Positions 25,200 through 34,954 of a stretch of DNA of 64,000 nt are shown piece by piece. The stretch comes from Diphasiastrum complanatum (lineage: Eukaryota > Streptophyta > Lycopodiopsida > Lycopodiales > Lycopodiaceae): positions 78,618,403 to 78,682,402 of the forward strand of contig CM055095.1 of the NCBI GenBank assembly GCA_029204225.1. The letters are read 5' to 3'. Under the pieces are notes generated by a model. It ran no database searches, had not been told where the DNA came from, and saw only the letters and a list, made by a program, of their open reading frames with translations. The number at the start of each line of letters is the position of its first letter. Positions within the stretch are counted from its first letter, which is position 1. Made by a program: the position numbers and the translations under genes.

Positions 25200-25946
25200 T
25201 TATTCTACAAAAATGATTTTTGGATTATATTCATCAAGAACATTGTGTGTATTTGGAAGTGGAATAGGTTGAAAATGTAACGGAGTAATTTCATTTATAA
25301 TGAAAATATATGTCCTTTTTGTGACTCTTGAGAGCATGACATATGTTAATGCAACGCATAAGTTTTTTTTTATGTTTAAGATTGTTGTATTTTTTATTGT
25401 CATCCCTTGGGATTTGTGAGCTGTCATTGCATACGCTAGAGTGAGAGGAAATGTTGACTTGTAGTAGATATGTGTATTGTATCTTATTTTTGCAAAATTT
25501 GACCTAGTCACAAGAATGTGTCTATTCATATTTTCAATTTTCACTTTTATTGACTTCATTTCTACTAATTGTTCTTTGAAAATTAGATCCATAATTGTTC
25601 TTATAGCTCCATTTACAGCTCCTTTACTTATATCCATGTTGGAAAGTAGCATCACCTTTGCACCACTTGTTGCTGCAGCTCCAGTTGTTGCTGATAGCAA
25701 CACATTTCTATCCATGCAACAAAATTTATATGCTAGATATTTTATAAACATTGTTTTTCCGCTACCAGGAGTTCTTGAAATGATGAAAGTTTTGGATGTT
25801 TGTATTGTCAACATGTTATGGACATGTGTTTGTTCTTGTGTCAAGTTAGATGTTTTTAAATGTTCAAATTCGTGCTCCAATTGTAAAGTTTGAATGGTAT
25901 CAGAATCCAAAACTATAGGTTTCATGTGATCTTCATCATTTGTCAA
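25200..25946 (-). pseudogene. Helitron Pif1-like helicase domain, internally deleted
   Basis: The minus-strand frame carries the Walker A motif RTPGSGKT with IKYLAYKF after it, TTGAAA, and near the C-terminus AMTAHKSQGMT and YVMLSRV, which are helicase motifs V and VI of Pif1/RecD-like helicases. The central part, including Walker B (DE), is missing: TGAAATSGAK runs directly into MLLSNMDISKGAVNGA, so about a third of the domain has been deleted in frame. The frame still reads to a stop at 25200. In Helitrons this helicase is fused behind the Rep domain and unwinds the donor strand. Confidence 0.8.
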
Positions 25947-26690
25947 TATTTCACCTTCAAGTGTTTTTTTTTTTTTTACAATGTGTTTACAATTTGTTGT
26001 CTTTGTTCATGATCAATTAGTTGTCTATTTGTATATTCAGCTATATAATTTTCGATGTCTTCTTCAGAATTGATAATATTTCTCAAGACACATTCAACAA
26101 AATATGATCGTTGAGTGTTGGTTTCATTTATAAGTTCTTTTTCATTTCGAAAGTGATTTTTTTTCAAAAGGATATTGAAGAAAAAAACCTTTTATTTGAT
26201 GAGTTGGATGAAAATTTGTAAATCGTACTAGTCGATCAATTTCAAATACCGAATTCCCAAGTTGGTCAATATTGTCAGGTTTGGATTTACATGTCAAAAA
26301 AATTTTAACAGTGTATTTTTTCTAATATTCATAGAACGTGAGGTCTTCCAAAGTTGTTTGTCGTGATACGTAAATATCGATGGGGTGTAATAGTACAATA
26401 TTGTTGTAACCAACCATCTTTTTTCATAGCTTAGGAGGTGATGAGTCTATGTAATGAACTGATTCACTCCTTTTTACAATGGGTGTTTGAAGACAACAAA
26501 ATGCTGCTTCGGATAGAGATACCGGTTTTGTGAGTATTGATGTTGTACTTACTTTCAACATATTGGGATCGACATGATCTAGGCCAATACATTTTGCATC
26601 TTCTGTATCAAGATTCATATGACCCATTAGTTCAGATTTCATCGCATATTTTAGAAGATAATATGACCAATTTGTGTTTGTGATTCTCTG
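25947..26690 (-). pseudogene. Helitron Rep-helicase linker and Rep motif 3, broken
   Basis: Minus-strand pieces include NWSYYLLKYAMKSE (about 26640-26680), matching the Helitron Rep motif with the paired catalytic tyrosines, and SLSEAAFCCLQTPIVKRS, the conserved EAAxRLL-like linker, followed by VHYID. Stops and frameshifts separate these from the main Rep ORF at 26691 and from the helicase. Another piece (25976-26167) is the low-complexity acidic part before the helicase. Confidence 0.75.
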
Positions 26691-27860
26691 TTAATTCATG
26701 TGTGCTTTCCACAAAAGTAAAATGCTTGGGTGATATGGAACAACATTCCTATCTTCATAACGTGGACGATAGTATGTCCATCTTTGATTATCTGGATTAA
26801 TGTGTGTTTCATATATTTTGTTGGAAGAATATGGAAATCCATACTTGCAACCTACTTTTTTGTTTTTTGATAAATATAAAGTGCATGATTTTCTACAATA
26901 ATGTATTTGTTTTCGTTGCACAAGCTGATAGAGTTCTTTTCTATGAGTCTCAATCGGTTCTATAAATTTTCTTGAAGTTTCGTCAAATATAGCTGGTACA
27001 CATGCCACTATCTCATTAGCTATTTGATCTACTTCATTTTCATTTATTAAAAGAATAATATGTGCATGTACAGAGCCTCGATTTTGAAACTCATACCTAA
27101 TCACGTAACGTTGGACATTTCCAAGAAGTGGTTTGGATGATAGTAAATAGTTTTTCATGAATTGGTCTAACCTTGCCACAAACAACATTGAACATTCTAC
27201 TGGACAATTTCTCCAATCATATTCATTGTTAAATTTCTTTACCAAGTTTTCAATGTCTTGGATTTCATTCCATCGCATATCGGTTGTTTCATCAGATGTC
27301 AAGGTTAGGAAAAAATGTGGTAGTCCCCAACATTCCACCATGGATAGTAAATTGTTGAAGTTTCGTCGATGCCAAGATGGAGTTCCAGGTATGTTTGGTC
27401 CAAGACTATATTTTAAGACATGTTTGAAGATGTCTTGCTCATTTGCTCTTTGATTTTTTGACATATATTCAATGATGTCTTTTTCTAGAACTACAGATTG
27501 TGTGGTGGAGGACAAGAAAATCGCTTGTCTAATTTGGTACATACTCAATAGATATGGAGGGTACAATGTGAAAATTGAAAAAAACGAGCTAACTCTCATC
27601 TTAATGTATTCCAAGAAATTCATTTCGCCATCATAAAAGCCATGGCCAAATGGAAATAAGAAAGGAAACAACGTTGATTCCAAAGTGATTGTTTTGTTGT
27701 TGTTTTGGTTTATTGGTAATCCTTCGATATTGGTTGTAAATTGTATTGAGCGTTCATGTAGATCCTTTGCTACGTAATTGGAGGTTCGAGTATTGGTAGA
27801 TGTTAATTTTTGAGTGTTTTTGGCTAGATGTTGGTTGTGTGATGTCTTCCAAAATAACAT
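26691..27860 (-). pseudogene. Helitron HUH replication initiator (Rep) domain
   Basis: The 389-codon minus-strand frame has the N-terminal helitron-like domain (LFPFLFPFGHGFYDGEM), Rep motif 1 PHFFLTLTSDE, the HUH-type metal motif EFQNRGSVHAHIILL, and the CKYGFPY segment. A stop (26691) separates it from the tyrosine motif YYLLKYAMK just downstream. HUH nucleases nick one strand and bind its 5' end through the tyrosine, starting rolling-circle-like transposition. Compared with typical plant Helitron proteins (well over 1000 residues with fused helicase), this copy is fragmented into at least four frames and not functional. Confidence 0.88.
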
Positions 27861-28512
27861 AGTTGTGAATCATTGGATCTTTTTGCATTGTTTCAAAATT
27901 TGATTCAAGTCGATCTTTATCAAGAAAATCTTTCATTGTGTTTGCAGATACCAAACACAAGCCATTTTGACCAAGTTTTGTTTCATACAAAGTAAGGATC
28001 TTTTGTATGATTGGATTGTTTAAAAGATTGTGGTTGAGTAACATTTTTATAATATTTGTTGTTTCTATAGTGTCTCTAGATTTTTGTTGGTTAATATCAA
28101 AACAAACTATAGGATTTTCGAATATTGATCGTTTTCCAATTGTTCCTTGTGAAAAGCTTGTCGCTCTACGTGTTGTTTCAATCAATACATCAATTAAAGA
28201 TAAAGTTTGTAGTTCAATGGGATGTAGTTGCAAGATTGACCTTGTGTAACTAGGAGATAGGGATACTAAGTACTTTATTTGATAATTTTTTTTTTTGCAC
28301 ATCATGCAAACAAACCATCGGTTTGATTTTTCTTGGTCAGTTGTGTATTTAGACAAAATAGTATTAGCAATGGAATACGATGGTATTTCATTTATGTCTT
28401 TCGAGACAAACATATTTTTGTTAGTTGGTTGAAATGTGGATGCTCCACATGATGAGCAACATTTCATATTAGTGACTATTTTATCACATAAGGCAATCCA
28501 CTGAGATTCCAA
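27754..28512 (-). pseudogene. Helitron N-terminal zinc-finger region
   Basis: The 252-codon minus-strand frame starts MESQWIALCDKIVTNMKCCS and has paired CxxC motifs, CCSSCG (residues 18-23) and CMMCKKK, consistent with the N-terminal zinc-binding region that precedes the Rep domain in Helitron proteins. Its end overlaps the Rep ORF in another frame, so a single frameshift near 27850 separates them. Start context upstream is AT-rich and no termini (5'-TC, 3'-CTRR with hairpin) could be fixed. Confidence 0.6.
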
Positions 28513-28979
28513 TGTAGTTATTTCAAACCATGTGTTTGAATAGAGTCAAAATTCATCTTTGCATTTTATTTGGGTTCGACGTCTAGCAAAGGCTCGTCTA
28601 TTTATTCTATTCATTTTAAGTTCAACTATCTATTATATTTATTATTTGAATATGACATTGAGATGATGAGGATCACCTCTTGATTTTTGAAATATTATTT
28701 TTTGTTCTAGTATTATATCAATTGTAGAAAATCCAGCAAAAGCGAATCTGCTGCAGTTTTCGATCGTTCGGAATTTTATTTGAACAAACAACATGCCTGA
28801 TAGAAGAGATCGCAAGCTTTAGTTTGAGGACTCATCGGGTAATAGTACTTCATCACTAATGAGCCATTGGTGTCCGAACCTAGCAATCCCTTCTCTGAAG
28901 TTTTCTCTTGCTCGGAGAGGAAATAATTTAATCGCATCCTGAGATGTTATCTCAAGTTGTTTGGTGTTTGCACCCACGC

Positions 28980-29028
<49 letters not shown>

Positions 29029-29529
29029 CATACCAAAAGGTGACTCACAGCGACATGTATGTAAGAAGTGTAAGAAAGATGTCAAGTGTGCATGGTCATG
29101 TTCAGCAGAGGTTGATGAGAGTGATGACCTTGAAGCTATTCCATCACAGCTTTCTTGTTCATACAAAAAGCGAACAAAGAGTGTCCTATATTGCATGCAT
29201 TTTGAATGTATAGTAATTGCTTGTCGTGAATCTATGGAAAACTTGAGCAATCTCATCCGCGCCTGCACTAATAGCTTCTTCAACCTGATTATCTACATAG
29301 GCAAGAGTAAGAGCAAGCAGTCATCTCCGTCCGCTGCCCTTAAATCATACATGAATGTTACTGCACATGAGATATAGCTATGGCAGAGACACGGAGGGAG
29401 CATCGTAGCTTATTGAGATAGAGAGAGAGAGAGAGAAAATAGAAGGCTAAGGTGTTACGAAGGCTAATATTGAAAGCTATTTTTCTGTTTGTCCCAACAA
29501 TCAAACATTTTCTTAATTCCATCTATATT
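28513..29529. other. Spacer with GA microsatellite; no supported gene
   Basis: Contains (GA)n at 28982-29026. The plus frame after it (HVCKKCKKDVKCAWSC...) has four clustered cysteines but no recognised domain and starts inside the microsatellite; the opposite minus frame (28819-29283) is equally unsupported. A second GA run lies at 29420-29437. Confidence 0.4.
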
Positions 29530-30807
29530 CATAGTAGATCTGGAGCTGGATTGCTGCAAAATGACATTGAACAAGCAGTGTCTAACCTGAAGACTGAAAG
29601 AGAGATAGGTGAATCATCTGCTTTTGCAGCTGCAAGCTTACAAAAGGCTTTAGATGAGAGTCAGATGAATGTCTGTCTTGTTGGTCAGAAGAACGAAGCC
29701 CTGACAAATGAAGTGGAAAAGTTGACTGCCTTAATAGGTGAGCTGAATGCTGAGCTTAAGGTACAAAAAGAAAGTGAAAAGTCCTGGAAGCGCACAGTAA
29801 CAGGTTGCAAAACGATTTAGAAAAGGCGTATTCTAACCTGGAAATTGAGAAGAATACATTGTAATCCTTATTGCAGAAGAAAGACGCTTTGGAATCAGAT
29901 CTAATAAACACTAAACTAAAAGCAGATTTCTCCATCAAAGAGCAGGAATCAATCTTGCAAGAAAAGGAAGTGGCATACAATATTCTTCGTGACATGGATA
30001 GCAAGATAGAGACGCAGAAGCAAAGGCAAATGGATCTAGAAACAGTGAACGAAACTCTTCTAGAAGACCTAAAGGTAGCAAACTATGAGCTAGATAGAGA
30101 GAAGAAACAAGCTCAGTCTGCTGCGATTGCTATCAAGGTCTTGGATAGAGAGAAGAAACAACGTCAGTCTGCTGTGATTGCTATCGAGTGAGCTAGATAG
30201 AGAGAAGAAACAAGCTCAGTCTGCTGCGATTGCTATCGAGGTCTTGGATAGAGAGAAGAAACAACGTCAGTCTGCTGCGATTGCTATCGAGGTCTTGGAG
30301 AAAGAGCTGATCGAAAACAAACTCAAGTTTAAGTCAGTTATTGAAGAAAATAAAGCCATCAAAAGAGATTTAGATACTGCAAGCAGTATGGTTAGTCCGC
30401 TGGGAGATGAGCTTGAGATGCAAAAAACAAATCAGCAAAGTTTGGAAGAAGCTAACAAAAAGCTCTAAATTGATCTTGCTTTAGCTCAGGAAAAAGATTT
30501 AGCTAGGAAAAGCAAACTACTGAAAGTTATCACTGTTGTTGAAAAGAGCCAAGAGACTAGCAGGGAACTTAGAGCACAAATGGAAATCCTGCACAAAAGG
30601 CTACTTAATGAAGATGAAGATCGGCATTCAATCTGTTGGTTAAATGAGAAGATAGATCCTTTTGCAGCATTGCCTCGAGACATAGATTTTTTTCAAAGAC
30701 GAACAGATTGCAATGGCAAAGTATTGTTCGTGGTTGCTGGGAAGATTAAAACAATATAACAACTTAATGAGGAACTAGACAGGCTAAAATACTTATTGCG
30801 AAAGTAA
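29530..30807 (+). pseudogene. Broken gene for a long coiled-coil protein
   Basis: Several plus-strand frames join to a Glu/Lys/Gln-rich heptad-type protein: LLQNDIEQAVSNLKTERE, QNEALTNEVEKLTALIGELN, then after a one-base shift near 29790 RLQNDLEKAYSNLEIEKN and onwards. A stop at 29862, a shift near 30187 and stops at 30466-30468 and 30757-30759 interrupt it. The unit ELDREKKQAQSAAIAI plus VLDREKKQRQSA is duplicated (30087-30190 and 30188-30300). The downstream part reads INEKIDPFAALPRDIDFF-like and ends QLNEELDRLKYLLRK. No family is recognised; an ATTCATAG acceptor-like site precedes the coding start. It may be a decayed host gene or retrocopy. Confidence 0.5.
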
Positions 30808-30839
30808 GAACAGTGAGATCGAAGGGAGATATGATGAAC

Positions 30840-31179
30840 GCATGACTTGAGAGAGAGAGAGATAGAGAGATGTACCTTATAATAGAATAGATGAAGCCTC
30901 GAACCTCTCCTGTTTGCCAGCATTTACCTGATTGTCATTATCATACAAGCGATGCACCCTGATACTGACCATCAACACAAAACGCCCCAATCTTCACTCA
31001 AGCGCTGGAGATATAGCTCTATGGAGAGAGAGAGAATAGACGCGAGAGAGGGACCCTAGATACACCCGATGGAAAATATGAGAGAGAGACGCGAGAGAGG
31101 GAGAGACGCGCGCGAGAGAGAGAGAGACGCGAGAGAGGGACCCTAGACACACCTGATGGAAAATACGAGAGAGAGAGAC

Positions 31180-31219
<40 letters not shown>

Positions 31220-31310
31220 CTAGACCCATGGAAAATATGAGAGGAAGACGTGCGAGAGGGACCCTAGATGAGAGGAAGACGTGCGAGAGGGACCCTAGAT
31301 GATGTGTAGA
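30840..31310. repeat. GA-rich minisatellite with GGGACCCTAGA units
   Basis: GAGAGAGACGCGAGAGAGGG-type blocks alternate with ACCCTAGACACACC and GATGGAAAATATGAG; at least four irregular units are seen. AGGAAGACGTGCGAGAGGG is repeated exactly near its right end. Confidence 0.75.
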
Positions 31311-31439
31311 CGGTTGGTGCCACATACCCTAGTATACACCCATGAAAAATGCCACGTCATTATTAAAAATTGATGACGTGGGATTTTTTATTTTTTATTT
31401 TTTAGATGATGATGTAGAATTTTCTCCTTTCAAAGAACT

Positions 31440-31788
31440 TTAAAATGGGTATCAGACTCATTTCCCTGTAAGAAAAAGCTTAAAAGACCCGAAGCTGCTC
31501 ATTTGTTTATTCGTCACATCTTTAGGTTGCATGGACCACCCAAAAGTATAGTGTTGGATCGGGATACGAGATTTACTAGCAACTTTTGGAGAGCCCTTTT
31601 TGATAATTTGGGGACAACCCTTAAATTCTCTTTTTCCTTTCACCCCCAGACTGATGGTCAAAGTGAAATTACTAATCGAACCATCATAGATTTGTTGAGA
31701 AATTATGTGAGTGATCAAAAGACTCAATGGGAACACTATCTTCCTATTCTAGAATTTGCTTACAATAACACCATTCATTCTTCTACTG

Positions 31789-31832
<44 letters not shown>

Positions 31833-32467
31833 TCTTTTGAAGTAATGTATGGAAAACCAAATGTGCCTCCTGTATTAAGGACTAAAGAAAAGATATTTGT
31901 CTCAACTGAATTTGTGCAGGATTATCAAGACACCTTTTCAAAGGTTCAGCAATCCATTGCAAATGCACAACAGAAACAACAAAAAAGTGCAAATATGTGT
32001 CGGAGGGCAATCAAGTACGAAGAAGGAGAGCTAGTTCTCCTAAAATTTTAAAAGAAAAGACTCAAGAAAAAGAAGGGCAGCATGAAACTCTACCCAAAAC
32101 TAGCCCAAAAGTATTATGGACCTTTTAAAGCCAAGAAAGTAATCAATGAGGTTACATGTGAGCTTGACTTACCTATTACTTGAAAAATCCATAACAAATT
32201 CCATGTAAGCTTGCTAAAGAAATTCAATGGTTTGGAACCAAAAGGATTTACAGATTCCGAACCACCAGAAGTTCAAGGAATCGAAGAAATCCTCCAGTCT
32301 GAGCAGATCTTGATGCAGAAGACAAGAACTGGAAGAAAAGGGATAACTTCTACATTATACCTCCTCGAATTTAAGAACTATCCTACTACAGATGCAAGAT
32401 GGATGGAAGAAGAATTCTTCCAAGAGTATCCAGAAATTTTAAATGTTTATTTGAGAAATGTCCATTG
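31440..32467 (+). pseudogene. Gypsy-2 integrase C-terminal half and chromodomain
   Basis: The frame starting near 31485 reads HIFRLHGPPKSIVLDRDTRF, TSNFWRALF and FHPQTDGQSEITNRTI, which contain the second Asp (DRD) and the Glu (SEITNR) of the D,D35E core, then EHYLPILEFAYNNTIHSS. A (TA)n run replaces a few codons but keeps the frame into FEVMYGKP. After stops at 32049-32051 and 32182-32184 comes the GPFK-type module and a C-terminal EEILQSEQIL...YLLEFKNYP...ARWMEEE region resembling a chromodomain. RT, RNase H and the integrase N-terminus are missing left of 31440. It is a chromovirus-type Ty3/gypsy remnant. Confidence 0.85.
31792..31829. repeat. (AT)19 microsatellite inside the gypsy-2 integrase
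   Basis: It encodes an Ile-Tyr run and leaves the integrase frame open on both sides. Confidence 0.95.
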
Positions 32468-32898
32468 AGGACAACGCTTAATGCGTCGGAAGGATGTAAA
32501 ACTGTATAGACCAAATTGACCAAGAAATAAAGGCTATCCAGTCTTCCATTCTTTTTGTATGAAATGTATTTTGAATATTAGAGCTTATTACTCTAACTGA
32601 TGAATTATGAGTGCAGGTATTATTACCTGAAGACAAGAAATGAAACTGTAAAGCAATGCTAACAGTTTGATATGCAGGTTCTAGAAATAGAATCTAATAA
32701 TGAACCATTTGATGGTATGGCTTCTAACCTTTTCCTAAGGGTATGTGCAGGTACTAAGAAGAGTACCTGAAGAAAGAATCCAAAGAAGTTTCTTAAAGCT
32801 TAAAGACGGTACCTGAAGAAGGCTCAATCGAGTCCATAAAGAAGGCTCACTCGAGTCTATAAAGACTGGGAGAAGAAACCAAAGGACTGATCACCCTT
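32468..32898 (+). other. Gypsy-2 3' untranslated region
   Basis: Follows the TGA of the chromodomain frame. It has a purine-rich stretch (GGGAGAAGAAACCAAAGG at about 32868) but no ORF. GTACCTGAAGA-type motifs recur three times. Confidence 0.5.
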
Positions 32899-33327
32899 TG
32901 TGTCACACTCCACTGTGATTGGGGATGGGCAACCCCTAGAAAAAAGAGCCTAGGAATCGATGAAAATTATGCAAGGTAAGATGGACATATACAAAGCCTT
33001 TCCCATGACATGAAAAACACTTGGGTGGATCCCAATGTTGTACACAAAGAAATATTCAACTTGAAAGTGACTAACATTGAATGTTAGGCTACCTACCTTC
33101 TATCCTTATCAATATGTAACTTACCTACTTTTCCACATGGCTTGAAAGCAATAGGACACCTAGGAAAATGCGCCCTCCTTCTCCTACCCTTTTGCTCTAA
33201 CTAAGTGATAAACACTCTCTCATACCTATACACCTCACCCTCTCACTTTACTTATCCTAGAGTCTCCCTTACACCTCTCACACTTATTTTGGACACCTCA
33301 GCCACTTCCTAAAGACTACACATTCCC

Positions 33328-33335
33328 TATAAAAG
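33328..33335 (+). promoter_or_regulatory. TATA box of gypsy-2 LTR
   Basis: TATAAAAG in a CCTATAAAAGG context within the LTR, about 200 bases before the CT tract. Confidence 0.6.
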
Positions 33336-33524
33336 GACTAACTCGTCCCTCTCCCTCATTATTCATGTCCCATTCATTTTTGCTTTGCCTCTTGATCTTG
33401 CTTGTGTGTGTGTAGGTGCTTGGAAGAAAGCTTGGGGCTATGGATTGAAGAGGATCTATCAAGCTTGGATTGGAATCACTTTTGGAACCACTTTCACACA
33501 CACACACACTTTCTCCTACCTTTT

Positions 33525-33528
<4 letters not shown>

Positions 33529-33578
<50 letters not shown>
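33529..33578. repeat. (CT)25 microsatellite
   Basis: Uninterrupted CT run, preceded by a CA run at about 33495-33509. Confidence 0.95.
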
Positions 33579-33579
<1 letters not shown>

Positions 33580-33587
33580 GAACTTTC

Positions 33588-33830
33588 ACACCATCCATAA
33601 GACGGATGGCCATGCATGTCACACCATCCATGACTTGATGGCTTTGCATGTCACACCATCCATGACTTGATGACTTTGCATGTCACATCATCCATAACTT
33701 TTTGGTCATGCATGTCTGACTTAGGAGTTGCATGTTTGATTTGGGAACTTGCATGTATGAAATTGAAGTTTGCATGTTGAAATTGAAGCTTGCATGTCAA
33801 ATTGGATTCATGCATGCCATACCTACTGAT
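33588..33830 (+). repeat. 32-bp minisatellite rich in TGCATGT (RY-type) motifs
   Basis: Four 32-bp units start CACACCATCCAT or CACATCATCCAT and end TGCATGT (33588-33619, 33620-33651, 33652-33683, 33684-33715). About five shorter units of roughly 20-21 bp again end in TGCATGT. CATGCATG occurs three times. Confidence 0.85.
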
Positions 33831-34162
33831 GTCAAATGCCTATGCATGTTCTTTTCTTGATCAGTAAGTCCTTGCATGTCATAAGGAACCACTTTTCTTG
33901 GTATAAGATTCTTTAAGATCCAGAATTTGTAAACTTCTAGTTGATGTAAAAGATCTAAGAATCCATCTTCCCAAAACCACTATATATGTAATTGGCCTTG
34001 GGCCAATTGATCTTGCATAATTTGAAAAGAAAAGTCCTTCGGGGGGGGGGGTTTGTGTCCCCATCTTGAACCCTCAGCAAGTCTCTTGAATAAATGATTT
34101 TGTGATTGAATGTTAAAGCTCTTCCCTAAGTTTTTGAGTTCTTTTTCAAGTTCTATTTAACA

Positions 34163-34240
34163 GTGTTATGCTGACTTGTTCTTTTCAAGTCACAACTTCT
34201 AAAGTCAGGACTTTAGAAATAGTAGACCTTCACTTCAAGT
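34163..34240. other. Junction segment
   Basis: Short AT-rich stretch between the gypsy LTR and the unknown minus ORF; no feature recognised. Confidence 0.4.
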
Positions 34241-34954
34241 TCACATTCCTACTTTGTTGAAGACTTCACATTCATCTCTCCCTTTTGACTTGAGATCTTC
34301 CTCACCAAGTCTCATGATATAACCTTTTGATCTACTTTCTTTATGAATACATGTGGCACCACCTGTTGCACAAATGACTTTCTTGGACTCATCACATAAA
34401 GATGCAAAAGAAACTTTTTCTTCAAACATGCTCAAAGCACCATCTTTTTCCAAATGAGTAAATGAGTCATTAGCAACAACCATTTCCAGAGAAGGGTCTT
34501 CATCACCTCCATTGATGAAGTTAGATCTCTTCTTACCTTTTCCATTTTTGCACTTGCCATGTAGTTCCATTGAAGAGCCACCAAGACCTGGAAATCTATG
34601 AGTAGAAGAGTTCAGACATGATACTAATTTAGCACCACATGACTCCATTTGGCTAGTAGGTAGTACTAGTCCATCTTCAAGATCCAATGGATCCAAAACA
34701 TTGATCATAGATTCACCAAAAGTTGCCAAGTTAGCACAACAATAACTATCTCCAAGAAGCTCATTAGATCTCAACCTAGATCTAGCATAAGGAAGCTCTT
34801 TAGACTTTGCATAAGATCTACCAATCTTATTGATGCTAGGAATTGACTTTTGAAAGTTGAGAGAACCACCAACATCCATTTCATTCTTCTTGTTGGACAT
34901 AACAAATGCATCAAGCTTGTAAAGTCTACCTTGTCTATAACACCTAGCAATCAA
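34241..34954 (-). CDS. Unknown ORF 'Z', 237 codons
   Basis: The complete minus-strand frame starts MIARCYRQGRLYKLDAFVMS. I recognise no domain. The C-terminal 75 residues (FTHLEKDGALSMFEEKVSF through GRDECEVF) recur, in inverted orientation, at 37046-37260, where a copia RNase H end, PPT and LTR follow. The N-terminal RLYKLD resembles the GAG-pre-integrase pattern of copia elements, so it may be a diverged or captured part of a copia polyprotein. The frame is free of stops and rich in Ser/Lys. Function unknown. Confidence 0.4.
   Translation of the reverse strand: MIARCYRQGRLYKLDAFVMSNKKNEMDVGGSLNFQKSIPSINKIGRSYAKSKELPYARSRLRSNELLGDSYCCANLATFGESMINVLDPLDLEDGLVLPTSQMESCGAKLVSCLNSSTHRFPGLGGSSMELHGKCKNGKGKKRSNFINGGDEDPSLEMVVANDSFTHLEKDGALSMFEEKVSFASLCDESKKVICATGGATCIHKESRSKGYIMRLGEEDLKSKGRDECEVFNKVGM

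Larger units (their letters stand above)
32899..34162 (+). repeat. Probable gypsy-2 3' LTR
   Basis: Starts TGTGTCACACTCCACTG, typical of gypsy LTRs, and probably ends TATTTAACA. It contains CCTATAAAAGG (33328-33335) as a TATA box, CT and CA tracts, a 32-bp minisatellite, a G13 run (about 34041) and GAATAAATG (about 34090) as a polyadenylation-type signal. Boundaries are inferred because the partner LTR is not in the window. Confidence 0.55.

Noticed and set aside
28961-29377. Plus-strand Cys-containing ORF (HVCKKCKKDVKC)
   Set aside because: Starts inside a GA microsatellite; four cysteines alone do not define a zinc finger family.
33588-33715. CRISPR-like array
   Set aside because: The 32-bp repeats are contiguous, with no unique spacers; it is a minisatellite in a plant LTR.
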